In this document: piece by piece, positions 1 to 6,010 of the stretch
Layout: the number at the start of each line of letters is the position of its first letter
Position numbering within the stretch: the stretch's first letter is position 1
DNA from: Verrucomicrobiaceae bacterium
GTDB taxonomy: Bacteria; Verrucomicrobiota; Verrucomicrobiia; Verrucomicrobiales; Akkermansiaceae
Length of the DNA stretch: 6,359 nucleotides
Reading direction: 5' to 3'
NCBI GenBank assembly: GCA_027483005.1
Contig: JAIXVN010000599.1
Location: 1-6,359, forward strand
The notes under the pieces: generated by a model
The model's input: only the letters and a program-made list of their open reading frames with translations
The model's database searches: none
Told to the model about the DNA's origin: nothing
Program-made: the position numbers and the translations under genes

Positions 1-63
1 CAGCATCGGCATCACGGACGACCAGGAAACAAACAACGCAATCAAAGCAGGTTTCAAACGCAT
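1..63 (-). CDS. Start of a putative secreted protein, partial (runs off the left edge)
   Basis: Only the first 21 codons are inside the window. They read MRLKPALIALFVSWSSVMPM followed by Leu: Arg and Lys in the first four residues, then a hydrophobic run. That is the layout of the n- and h-regions of a Sec signal peptide, and no cleavage site is reached yet. An in-frame TAG lies at 73-75, so the ATG at 63 is the first available start in this frame. An exact AGGAGG lies upstream at 80-85 (minus sense), but its 16-base spacer is longer than the usual 5-9, and the weaker AGGG at 71-74 is closer. Neither settles the start. The function cannot be told from what is visible. Chance occurrence of a short open frame remains possible, but the leader-like composition argues for a real gene. 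Confidence 0.45.
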   Translation of the reverse strand, partial: MRLKPALIALFVSWSSVMPML

Positions 64-429
64 GACGCGACCCTAAGTGCCTCCTGCGAGGCGGGCAATA
101 CAGAATCGAAGGCTGTTTTGAGGGTTGAAATGAAGGATTTCCTGAATTCCAGACCCTGTTAGACAGTGTCGACCGCCTTCCCAGCCGCGAAGAGGCATAT
201 CCCCTTCCGTCCACTGATGGGCGCTTGGGATGCAGTGGGCCTCCGAGTAGCCTTCCAGCCTTGTCTGCGGCTCAAAGCCGCTGCCCTTGAGTGCCGTGAA
301 GAGCTCTGCGCCCCTAACGCCACCACAAGATCTCGCTTCTTCTCCTGCTGGATGACCCGGACGACCAGTCTCGTCCCTGCGGCTCGGAGCGGATCAACCC
401 ATTTCGTCCCCATCCATGAGGATCAACCC
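64..429. other. 366-base stretch with no convincing gene; possibly repeat-derived
   Basis: The longest minus-strand frame here (413 down to 159, 84 codons) has an Arg/Ala/Ser-rich product with no recognisable domain, signal peptide or Shine-Dalgarno site. The plus-strand frame through the same bases continues antisense through the neighbouring gene, in register with it, so it is best read as a shadow. There is a small perfect hairpin at 267-281 (GCGGCT, loop CAA, AGCCGC) and a pair of 10-base direct repeats at the right end. Bases about 100-160 are more AT-rich than their surroundings and may hold the promoter of the gene that starts at 63, but no good -35/-10 pair stands out. The block could be decayed coding DNA, a dispersed repeat, or plain intergenic sequence. 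Confidence 0.5.
391..429. repeat. Pair of 10-base direct repeats (GGATCAACCC)
   Basis: GGATCAACCC occurs at 391-400 and again at 420-429, 29 bases apart from start to start. The right copy abuts the TGA stop (430-432) of the neighbouring minus-strand gene. The repeat is directly visible. Its meaning is not: it may be a protein-binding site, the edge of an inserted element, or coincidence. Confidence 0.5.
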
Positions 430-912
430 TCACTTCGAGGTGAACTCATCGACCCGAATGACCCGGATGTTCGCGGACTTGCCGTTCCTCTTGAGTTCGC
501 GTGTCGCCAGGGTGAACTCGATGACGGCGGAAGTCGTCAGCGTTCCGCCACCATTCTCCTGATACTCCACCTTGAAATGCCCGGCGTTCTGCTCAAGCAC
601 GCGATAGCGCTTGAATCCCTTGGCCTCGGCTTCACGGACTACAGTCCATTCGCCTTCCTGCCTGATCTCATCCTTCGAGAACTGATTGCCGTTCTTCGCC
701 AAGGCATCGAGATTGATTTCGGTCACCACCGGACTTTCCGTATCCGATTCCCAGCCCTGGATCAGGCTGAACACCTGCGGATGAATCGTGAATGCCAGGG
801 CCGGTTCAGCCTTTTTCGCGTCTTCCGCCCAAAGACTGGAAATGCCGACAACGGCCACGGCGACGGCACACACAAGCGCACTTTTCATGGGAGAATTGAA
901 TGGGGTGGTCAT
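430..912 (-). CDS. Hypothetical small secreted protein
   Basis: I do not recognise this 160-residue protein. It begins with a clear Sec-type signal peptide. From the internal Met9 it reads MKSALVCAVAVAVVGISSLW then Ala, with likely cleavage at LWA/EDA, so about 131 residues would be exported. The mature part is polar and charged. It alternates in a way that suggests beta strands, for example near residues 85-95 and 101-117, and has no cysteines and no known catalytic motif. There are two candidate starts, ATG at 912 or ATG at 888. Neither has a recognisable Shine-Dalgarno site. The shorter form gives the more typical leader, while the coordinates here give the longer form. It lies 81 bases downstream of tex on the same strand, and no clear terminator lies between them, so both cotranscription and a separate promoter are possible. 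A periplasmic or surface role is inferred from the leader only. Confidence 0.72.
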   Translation of the reverse strand: MTTPFNSPMKSALVCAVAVAVVGISSLWAEDAKKAEPALAFTIHPQVFSLIQGWESDTESPVVTEINLDALAKNGNQFSKDEIRQEGEWTVVREAEAKGFKRYRVLEQNAGHFKVEYQENGGGTLTTSAVIEFTLATRELKRNGKSANIRVIRVDEFTSK

Positions 913-993
913 CTTGGAGGATTTGGGAAAAGTTCGGTGAACAAGTCAAGGAGGTGAGCCCGATCCATCACACGAAAGGACAAGCATCGCGCC

Positions 994-3297
994 TCACTTC
1001 TTCTTCGCGTGCTGGATCGCCTGGGAGAACCAATCGTTGCCTTGCTGCTGCGGCGGGCCGGACTGGCGTTGGGGCGGACGACCGCCGCCTCCGCGGTTGT
1101 TGTCGCGGTCTCCTGGGGCGCTGCGGCGGCCATCGAGATCGGGATTCGACTTCATCGAAAGCGCGATGCGGTTCCGTGGCAGGTCCACTTCCATGACGGT
1201 GACGTTGACCTTCTGCCCGACCTTCACCACCTCGCTGGCGTCGCGGATGAAATGGTCCGCGAGCTGCGAAACGTGAACGAGCCCGTCCTGGTGCACGCCG
1301 ACATCGACGAAGGCCCCGAAGGCGGTGACGTTGGTGACGATGCCCGGCAGCTTCATGCCCGGCTTGAGGTCGGAGGGCTTTTCCACGCCTTCCTCGAAAG
1401 AGAACAACTCGAACTGCTTGCGGGGATCGCGACCCGGCTTGGAAAGCTCGGCAAGAATGTCCTTCAGGGTCGGCAGGCCGACTTCCTCGCTGACATATCT
1501 CTGGAGATCGATCTTCTTGCGGGCGGCCTCATTGGTGAGGAGATCCTCGACCTTGCAGCCGACATCCGTCGCCATTTTCTCGACCAGGGCATAGCGCTCC
1601 GGATGAACGGCGGACGAATCGAGCGGATGCGCGCCGCCACGGACGCGAAGGAAACCGGCGGCCTGCTCGAAGGCCTTGTCGCCGAGGCGCGGGACCTTTT
1701 TCAACTGATCACGCGAGGTGAACGCGCCGTTCTCATTGCGCCACGCGACGATGTTTTCCGCCAGCGAGGCATTGAGGCCGGAGACATAGGAAAGGAGCTG
1801 CTTCGAGGCGGTGTTGATCTCCACGCCCACGGCGTTCACGCAGGAAACCACGGTGTCATCGAGGCTGGCCTTGAGCGCGCGCTGATCGACGTCGTGCTGA
1901 TACTGGCCCACACCGATCGCCTTGGCATCGATCTTCACCAATTCGGCCAGCGGGTCCATCAGGCGTCGGCCGATGCTGACCGCACCGCGCACGGTGACGT
2001 CCTCGTTCGGGAACTCCTCACGGGCGACATCGGACGCGGAGTAGATCGACGCGCCGCTTTCATTCACCATCACGATCGGGACCGTGATCTTGATTTTCCG
2101 GATGAAGGCCTCGGTCTCGCGGGAGGCGGTGCCGTTGCCGATGGCGATGGCTTCGATGTCATACTTCTTCATCATGCCGGTGACCTCGACGGCGGCATCA
2201 TAGGCCTGCTGCTGCGAGCCTGCGGTGCAATAGAGCACGGTGTGGTGAAGCAGCTTGCCGGAACGATCGAGCACGACCGTCTTGCAACCGGTGCGGAAGC
2301 CGGGGTCGATGGCGAGCAGACGCTTTTCACCCAGCGGCGAAGCCAGCAGCAGCTCGCGGAAATTGTCGGCAAAGACCTTGATCGCGGTCTCGTCGGCGCG
2401 CTTTTTCCCGAGCAACCGCATCTCGGTTTCCATCGACGGCATCAGCAGGCGCTTGCAGCCGTCCTCGACTGCCAGCTTCACCTGGTCGGCGCATTTTCCG
2501 AAGCCGGTCACCCAATCGGACATCGCCAGACCGGTGATGCGCTCCAGCGGCACCTCCACGCGCATCAGCAGGAAGCCCTCCTTCTCGCCGCGACGGATCG
2601 CCAGCAAGCGGTGGGATGGAATGGAATGGAACGGCTCGCTCCACTCGAAGTAGTCGCGGAACTTCGCCGCCTCGCCGTCCTCTTCCTTGCCATACATGAC
2701 CTTGGAAACGACGGTCGACTCCTCCTCGTAGCGCTGGCGGGCTCGACCACGCAGCGCGGCATCATCGGCCACGCGTTCGGCGATGATGTCGCGGGCTCCG
2801 GCGAGCGCGTCTTCCGCGGTCGGCACTTCCTTTTCGGCATCGACAAACTTCGCGGCCTCCTCGGCGGGATCGGACGATTGATTGGCAAAAATCCAGTCGG
2901 CCAGCGGTTCGAGGCCACGATCCTTCGCCTTCGTGGCACGCGTCTGGCGCTTCGGACGGAACGGCGCGAACACGTCCTCCAGTGCCGACATTGTCGTGGC
3001 GGCCTCGACCTTTTTCTTCAGCTCCGGCGTCAACAGCGAGCGCTCCTCCAACGACTTCACGATCGCCGTGCGGCGCGAATCGAGCTCGGCAAGCTGCAGC
3101 ATGCGGTCGCGGATCGTCGCGATCTGGACTTCGTCGAGCGAACCCGTTTGCTCCTTGCGGTAGCGGGAAATGAACGGAACGGTGGCCCCTTCAGCGAGCA
3201 GCTTGGCGGTCGATGCGACCGAGCGGGCGTTGATCCCGGTTTCGCGGGCGATGGTGTCGAGGTGCTGGAGGGCGGCTTCGTTCGGGGCGTCGGTCAT
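994..3297 (-). CDS. tex: Tex family RNA-binding transcription accessory protein (S1 domain)
   Basis: This is a complete 767-residue Tex protein, close to the usual length of about 770-785. The family is a cytoplasmic nucleic-acid-binding factor linked to transcription and RNA handling; its exact reaction is not settled. Visible in order: the N-terminal helical region with VPFISRYRKEQTGSLDEV (40-57) and FRPKRQTRATKAKDRGLEPL (113-132); a YqgF/RNase H-like domain from about 327, opening LAIDPGFRTGCKT, with IGNGTASRETEAF (386-398) and VNESGASIYSASDVAREEFP (411-430); the conserved IGRRLMDPLAELVKIDAKAI (442-461) and GVGQYQHD; a helix-hairpin-helix region (about 487-552) starting VNAVGVEINTAS; and an S1 RNA-binding domain (about 644-717) with GIVTNVTAFGAFVDVGVHQDG. 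The last 45 or so residues are a disordered-looking Arg/Gly/Gln tail ending AKKK. The ATG at 3297 fits the family's N-terminus but has no Shine-Dalgarno site. A putative terminator separates tex from the upstream transporter operon, so it is probably transcribed on its own. Confidence 0.97.
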   Translation of the reverse strand: MTDAPNEAALQHLDTIARETGINARSVASTAKLLAEGATVPFISRYRKEQTGSLDEVQIATIRDRMLQLAELDSRRTAIVKSLEERSLLTPELKKKVEAATTMSALEDVFAPFRPKRQTRATKAKDRGLEPLADWIFANQSSDPAEEAAKFVDAEKEVPTAEDALAGARDIIAERVADDAALRGRARQRYEEESTVVSKVMYGKEEDGEAAKFRDYFEWSEPFHSIPSHRLLAIRRGEKEGFLLMRVEVPLERITGLAMSDWVTGFGKCADQVKLAVEDGCKRLLMPSMETEMRLLGKKRADETAIKVFADNFRELLLASPLGEKRLLAIDPGFRTGCKTVVLDRSGKLLHHTVLYCTAGSQQQAYDAAVEVTGMMKKYDIEAIAIGNGTASRETEAFIRKIKITVPIVMVNESGASIYSASDVAREEFPNEDVTVRGAVSIGRRLMDPLAELVKIDAKAIGVGQYQHDVDQRALKASLDDTVVSCVNAVGVEINTASKQLLSYVSGLNASLAENIVAWRNENGAFTSRDQLKKVPRLGDKAFEQAAGFLRVRGGAHPLDSSAVHPERYALVEKMATDVGCKVEDLLTNEAARKKIDLQRYVSEEVGLPTLKDILAELSKPGRDPRKQFELFSFEEGVEKPSDLKPGMKLPGIVTNVTAFGAFVDVGVHQDGLVHVSQLADHFIRDASEVVKVGQKVNVTVMEVDLPRNRIALSMKSNPDLDGRRSAPGDRDNNRGGGGRPPQRQSGPPQQQGNDWFSQAIQHAKKK

Positions 3298-3309
3298 GGG
3301 CGGACCGAT

Positions 3310-3340
3310 TCGGTAACCAAGGCCCGCGGGCTTGGCAACC
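3310..3340 (-). promoter_or_regulatory. Hairpin and weak promoter-like sequence just upstream of tex
   Basis: An interrupted inverted repeat lies 15-43 bases before the tex ATG: CCAAG (3317-3321) pairs with CTTGG (3331-3335), and GGT (3312-3314) with ACC (3338-3340), around a GC-rich self-complementary core. No T-run follows it on the minus strand, so it does not look like a terminator. On the minus strand TTGCCA (3338-3333) resembles a -35 box, and 17 bases later TACCGA (3315-3310) is a poor -10. If used, this would leave a leader of only a few bases. The inverted repeat is seen; the promoter or operator role is a weak inference. Confidence 0.25.
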
Positions 3341-3368
3341 CTCCGTCGAGTCGGGTGGAGCGGAAGGG

Positions 3369-3395
3369 AAAAATTCCGACCCAGAGGCGGAATCA
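3369..3395 (-). terminator. Candidate intrinsic terminator after the metal-transporter operon
   Basis: On the minus strand the second permease's stop codon runs straight into ATTCCG (3393-3388), a 9-base loop, CGGAAT (3378-3373) and a run of five T (3373-3369). The six-pair stem is short and the loop can fold further through CC/GG pairing. Its position exactly at the end of the last transporter gene, with the T-run directly after the stem, is what an intrinsic terminator should show. Stability was not computed. Confidence 0.5.
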
Positions 3396-4250
3396 GACCG
3401 GATTTTCCTTGCCTTTCCGGCGGTTCATGTGGCGTCCGAGCCAGCCGTATTTCGGGGCAAAGGCGAGCGACGCACAGAACACCAGGGCCTGCACCAGCAC
3501 GATGCAGCCGCCGGTGGAGGCATCGAGGTGATAGCTGATCAGGATGCCCGAAGCCGTGGACGCCACCGCGCTTCCCACCGCGATGAGAAGCATCCGGTCA
3601 AAGCGGTCGGTCCACAGCAGTCCCACGCTGCCCGGAGTCACCAGCATCGCCACCACGAGGATCAGGCCCACCGCTTGCAGGGACACCACGATGGCCAGCG
3701 ACAGCAGCGAGAGCAGCAGGTAATCGAGCAGGCGTTCCGGCAGCGCCAGCACCTTCGCCTGGCCGCGGTCGAAACTCACCAGCAGCAGGTCGCGACGTTT
3801 CACCCAGGTGACCACCAGCAGCACCGCGCCGAGGATCAGGGTTTGCAGGGCCTGGCTGCGCGAGATGCCGAGAATGTTGCCGAGCAGGATGTGGTCGAGA
3901 TGCAGATCAGACTCCATGCGGCTGAACATCACCAGGCCGAGCGCGAACATCCCGGTGAACACCACGCCCATGACCGTGTCCTTTTTCACCCGGCTGTTGC
4001 GCTGGATGAAGCCGGTCGCGATCGAGCAGAACAGACCCGCGACGAAGGCCCCGACGGCCAGCGGAAGACCCACCCCGTAAGCCACCACGATGCCCGGCAG
4101 TACCGCATGGGAAACGGCATCGCCCATGAGCGACCAGCCACGGAGGACGAGAAAGCACGACAGCATGGCACAGGTCGCGGCCACCATCATGCCGACCCAC
4201 AGCGCATCGCGCATGAATGGGAATTCGAGAGGTTGGAACCATTCACTCAT
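3393..4250 (-). CDS. Metal ABC transporter permease, second copy (SitD/YfeD/MntD-like)
   Basis: This 285-residue integral inner-membrane protein of the ABC-3 family would form half of the channel through which Mn/Fe-type ions enter. About eight hydrophobic segments are visible, roughly at residues 16-35, 49-61, 63-81, 93-110, 134-150, 175-204, 218-236 and 248-265. The family block GWSLMGDAVSHAVLPGIVVA lies at 38-57, followed by ILLGNILGIS (121-130), LVVAMLVTPG (198-207) and ASTGGCIVLVQ (244-254); the tail is short and basic. The ATG at 4250 was chosen because it forms a 4-base ATGA overlap with the stop of the preceding permease and matches that paralogue's N-terminus. The frame stays open upstream to 4592, but that part only mirrors the other permease's DNA in a wrong frame. 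There is no Shine-Dalgarno site before the start, so translation probably depends on coupling. The exact metal is not determinable from this subunit. Confidence 0.93.
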   Translation of the reverse strand: MSEWFQPLEFPFMRDALWVGMMVAATCAMLSCFLVLRGWSLMGDAVSHAVLPGIVVAYGVGLPLAVGAFVAGLFCSIATGFIQRNSRVKKDTVMGVVFTGMFALGLVMFSRMESDLHLDHILLGNILGISRSQALQTLILGAVLLVVTWVKRRDLLLVSFDRGQAKVLALPERLLDYLLLSLLSLAIVVSLQAVGLILVVAMLVTPGSVGLLWTDRFDRMLLIAVGSAVASTASGILISYHLDASTGGCIVLVQALVFCASLAFAPKYGWLGRHMNRRKGKENPV

Positions 4251-5113
4251 GTGTCCAGAGGGGGGGTCCAGTCCTGTTTCACCCGCCGTCTGGCCGCCAG
4301 CCAGCCGTGTTTCGGAGCAAAGGTGAAGGCGACGAGAAACAGCAATGTCTGCAACACCACGATGCAGCCGCCCGTCGCGCCATTGAAATGATAACTCAGA
4401 TAAGCCCCGAGCCAGGAAGTGAAGGCCCCCATCGCAGTGGAAAGCCAGATCAAGCGCCCGAAGCGGTCGGTGAGAAGATAAGCCGTGGCCCCTGGCGTCA
4501 CCAGCATCGCCACCACCAGGCAGGCCCCCACCGCCTGGAGGGCGGCCACCGCCGTGGCGGAAAGCAGGGCCAGCAGCAGCCATTGCAACCATGCCGCCGG
4601 CAGGCCGAGCGTCCGCGCCTGGGCGGGATCGAAACTCACCAGCATCAAGTCACGCCATTTCAGCCCCAGCACCAGCAAGGTCAGCGCGCTGATCGCGGCG
4701 ACCTGGATCACATCCGATCCCGAGATGCCTAAAATGTTTCCGAACAGGATCATCTTGAGATCCACCTTCGAGGGAAACCGGGAAATCAGCACCAGCCCGA
4801 GCGCGAAGAAGCTCGTGAACACAATCCCGATGGTGGCGTCCTCACGAATCCGGCTGCGGGCGCGCACCAGCACCATCGCCCCCGAAGCCAGCAACGCCGC
4901 CACAAAGGCCCCGAGCACGAAAGGCAGCCCGAGAATGTAGGACACCGCCACGCCCGGCACCACCGCATGCGACAGCGCATCGCCCATCAGCGACCACCCT
5001 TTCAAGGTCACGAAGGCGGACAGAAATCCACAAGCCCCGCCCACCAGGGCACTGACCCAGATGGCCTTGAGCAGGTAGTCGTAGTGAAAGGGCGTGAGCA
5101 GGTCGGCGATCAT
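4247..5113 (-). CDS. Metal ABC transporter permease, first copy (SitC/YfeC/MntC-like)
   Basis: This 288-residue ABC-3 family inner-membrane permease is the presumed partner of the next permease in a heterodimeric metal channel. Hydrophobic segments lie roughly at 14-36, 49-62, 64-83, 93-111, 136-151, 175-204, 222-240 and 248-266. The signature block GWSLMGDALSHAVVPGVAVS is at 39-58, ILFGNILGIS at 122-131, LVVAMLVTPG at 199-208 and GATGGCIVVLQ at 245-255. It aligns without gaps to the second permease with an offset of one residue from about residue 39 to 272, so the two arose by duplication. The start at 5113 abuts the ATPase stop (TGAATG) and is preceded by a strong GGAGGAGGA, the best ribosome site in the operon. 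The C-terminus after residue 272 is a short basic stretch ending in LDT. Confidence 0.94.
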   Translation of the reverse strand: MIADLLTPFHYDYLLKAIWVSALVGGACGFLSAFVTLKGWSLMGDALSHAVVPGVAVSYILGLPFVLGAFVAALLASGAMVLVRARSRIREDATIGIVFTSFFALGLVLISRFPSKVDLKMILFGNILGISGSDVIQVAAISALTLLVLGLKWRDLMLVSFDPAQARTLGLPAAWLQWLLLALLSATAVAALQAVGACLVVAMLVTPGATAYLLTDRFGRLIWLSTAMGAFTSWLGAYLSYHFNGATGGCIVVLQTLLFLVAFTFAPKHGWLAARRRVKQDWTPPLDT

Positions 5114-6010
5114 TCAGGTCTCCTCCTCCCGTTGCCGCAGGATGTCCTCGCGGCCCTCGCGGTCCTTGTATTCCAGATGCCCGTCCTTTCCGAAAACAAG
5201 AGGCCGCTCGTCATCGGTCAGCACCCGGATCGCCCGCCCGTCGTGGTCCTGCACGGTCGAGTGCTCGAAATGGAAGTGCCGCAGCGCCCCGCCGAAGGCC
5301 TTGGAAAGATTGTCCTCGGTGAAAACCTCCGACGTCGGGCCGTAGCCGAGCACCGTGCGATTGATGAGCACCACCTGATCACAAAACTCCGGCACGCTGC
5401 CGAGATTGTGCGTCGAAACGAGGATGATGCAGCCCTCGGCGCGCAGCTCGCGCAGCAGGTCGATGATCGCCTGCTCCGTTTTCACATCGACCCCGGTGAA
5501 GGGCTCGTCGAGCAAGATCACCCGTCCCTCCTGGGCCAGGGCGCGCGCAAGGAACACCCGCTTTTTCTGGCCACCACTCAACTCGCCGATCTGCCGGTCC
5601 CGGAAGTCCCACATCGAGACGCGACGCAAGGCCTCCTCGACCTTGGTCTTGTCCGTCGCGCTGGGGATGCGCAGGAAATTCATCCGCCCATACCTTCCCA
5701 TCATCGCCACATCCGCCACGCTGACCGGGAAATCCCAATCGACCTCCTCCGCCTGGGGCACGTAGGCGACCACGTTGCGCTTGAGGGCCACTTTCACCGC
5801 TGCGCCGTTGATCGTGACATGACCGCTCACGGGTTTCACGAATCCCATGATGCTCTTGAACAGGGTGGACTTGCCACTGCCGTTCACGCCCACCAGCGCA
5901 CAGATCGTCCCTCCGGAAAGGTGAAATGAGGCGTCGCGCAGGGCCAGGTGGCCGTTGGCATACGCCACCGACACGCCCTCCACGGCCAGATCGAATGGGG
6001 CTTCAGTCAT
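5114..6010 (-). CDS. Metal ABC transporter ATP-binding protein (SitB/YfeB/MntB-like)
   Basis: This 298-residue cytoplasmic ATPase would power the metal importer by docking on the two permeases encoded next. All nucleotide-binding motifs are intact: Walker A GVNGSGKST (41-49), Q-loop Gln86 in YVPQAEEVDWDFP (83-95), ABC signature LSGGQKKR (144-151), Walker B VILLDEP with Glu169 (164-170), the D-loop region around TGVD (172-175) and switch His201. The VDWDFPVSV stretch after the Q-loop is typical of the manganese/zinc/iron ATPase group. Beyond about residue 245 is a charged extension including RVLTDDERPLVFG, a tail I associate with SitB/YfeB-type members and shared with that group in my recollection; it is not a known regulatory domain. 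The ATG at 6010 overlaps the binding-protein stop by 8 bases, with only a weak CGGAAC ribosome site, which suggests coupled translation. Confidence 0.96.
   Translation of the reverse strand: MTEAPFDLAVEGVSVAYANGHLALRDASFHLSGGTICALVGVNGSGKSTLFKSIMGFVKPVSGHVTINGAAVKVALKRNVVAYVPQAEEVDWDFPVSVADVAMMGRYGRMNFLRIPSATDKTKVEEALRRVSMWDFRDRQIGELSGGQKKRVFLARALAQEGRVILLDEPFTGVDVKTEQAIIDLLRELRAEGCIILVSTHNLGSVPEFCDQVVLINRTVLGYGPTSEVFTEDNLSKAFGGALRHFHFEHSTVQDHDGRAIRVLTDDERPLVFGKDGHLEYKDREGREDILRQREEET
5121..5129 (-). promoter_or_regulatory. Strong ribosome binding site for the first permease
   Basis: On the minus strand GGAGGAGGA (5129-5121) lies 7 bases before the ATG at 5113, inside the last Glu codons of the ATPase gene. 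It fixes the permease start and is much stronger than the sites before the other genes of the operon. Confidence 0.7.

Noticed and set aside
913..949. Promoter for the small secreted protein: TTGACT (949-944) with CCAAAT 17 bases on
   Set aside because: The -35 is good but the -10 matches only half the consensus; too weak to list as a feature. If real it would favour the start at 888.
166..957. 263-codon plus-strand frame
   Set aside because: In register antisense to the signal-peptide protein at 430-912 and then continuing into the gene-poor block; no recognised domain. The opposite strand has a clear leader peptide.
1009..3531. 840-codon plus-strand open frame antisense to the whole of tex
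   Set aside because: It is exactly in register with the tex codons, so a stop would require TTA, CTA or TCA in tex; these codons are rare in GC-rich genes, and a long antisense frame is expected. Its product is rich in His, Asp, Gly and Arg with no domain, while tex has a full set of conserved motifs.
3429..4391. 320-codon plus-strand frame antisense to the permeases
   Set aside because: In register with the second permease; His/Gln/Arg-rich product typical of an antisense of a membrane protein.
4251..4592. N-terminal extension of the second permease to an ATG at 4592
   Set aside because: The extra 114 residues are read in the wrong frame through the first permease gene, are Gly/Arg/His-rich and not membrane-like; the ATG at 4250 gives the normal family N-terminus and an ATGA overlap.
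4967..5929. 320-codon plus-strand frame antisense to the ATPase
   Set aside because: In register with the ATPase codons; the real gene carries all ABC motifs on the other strand.
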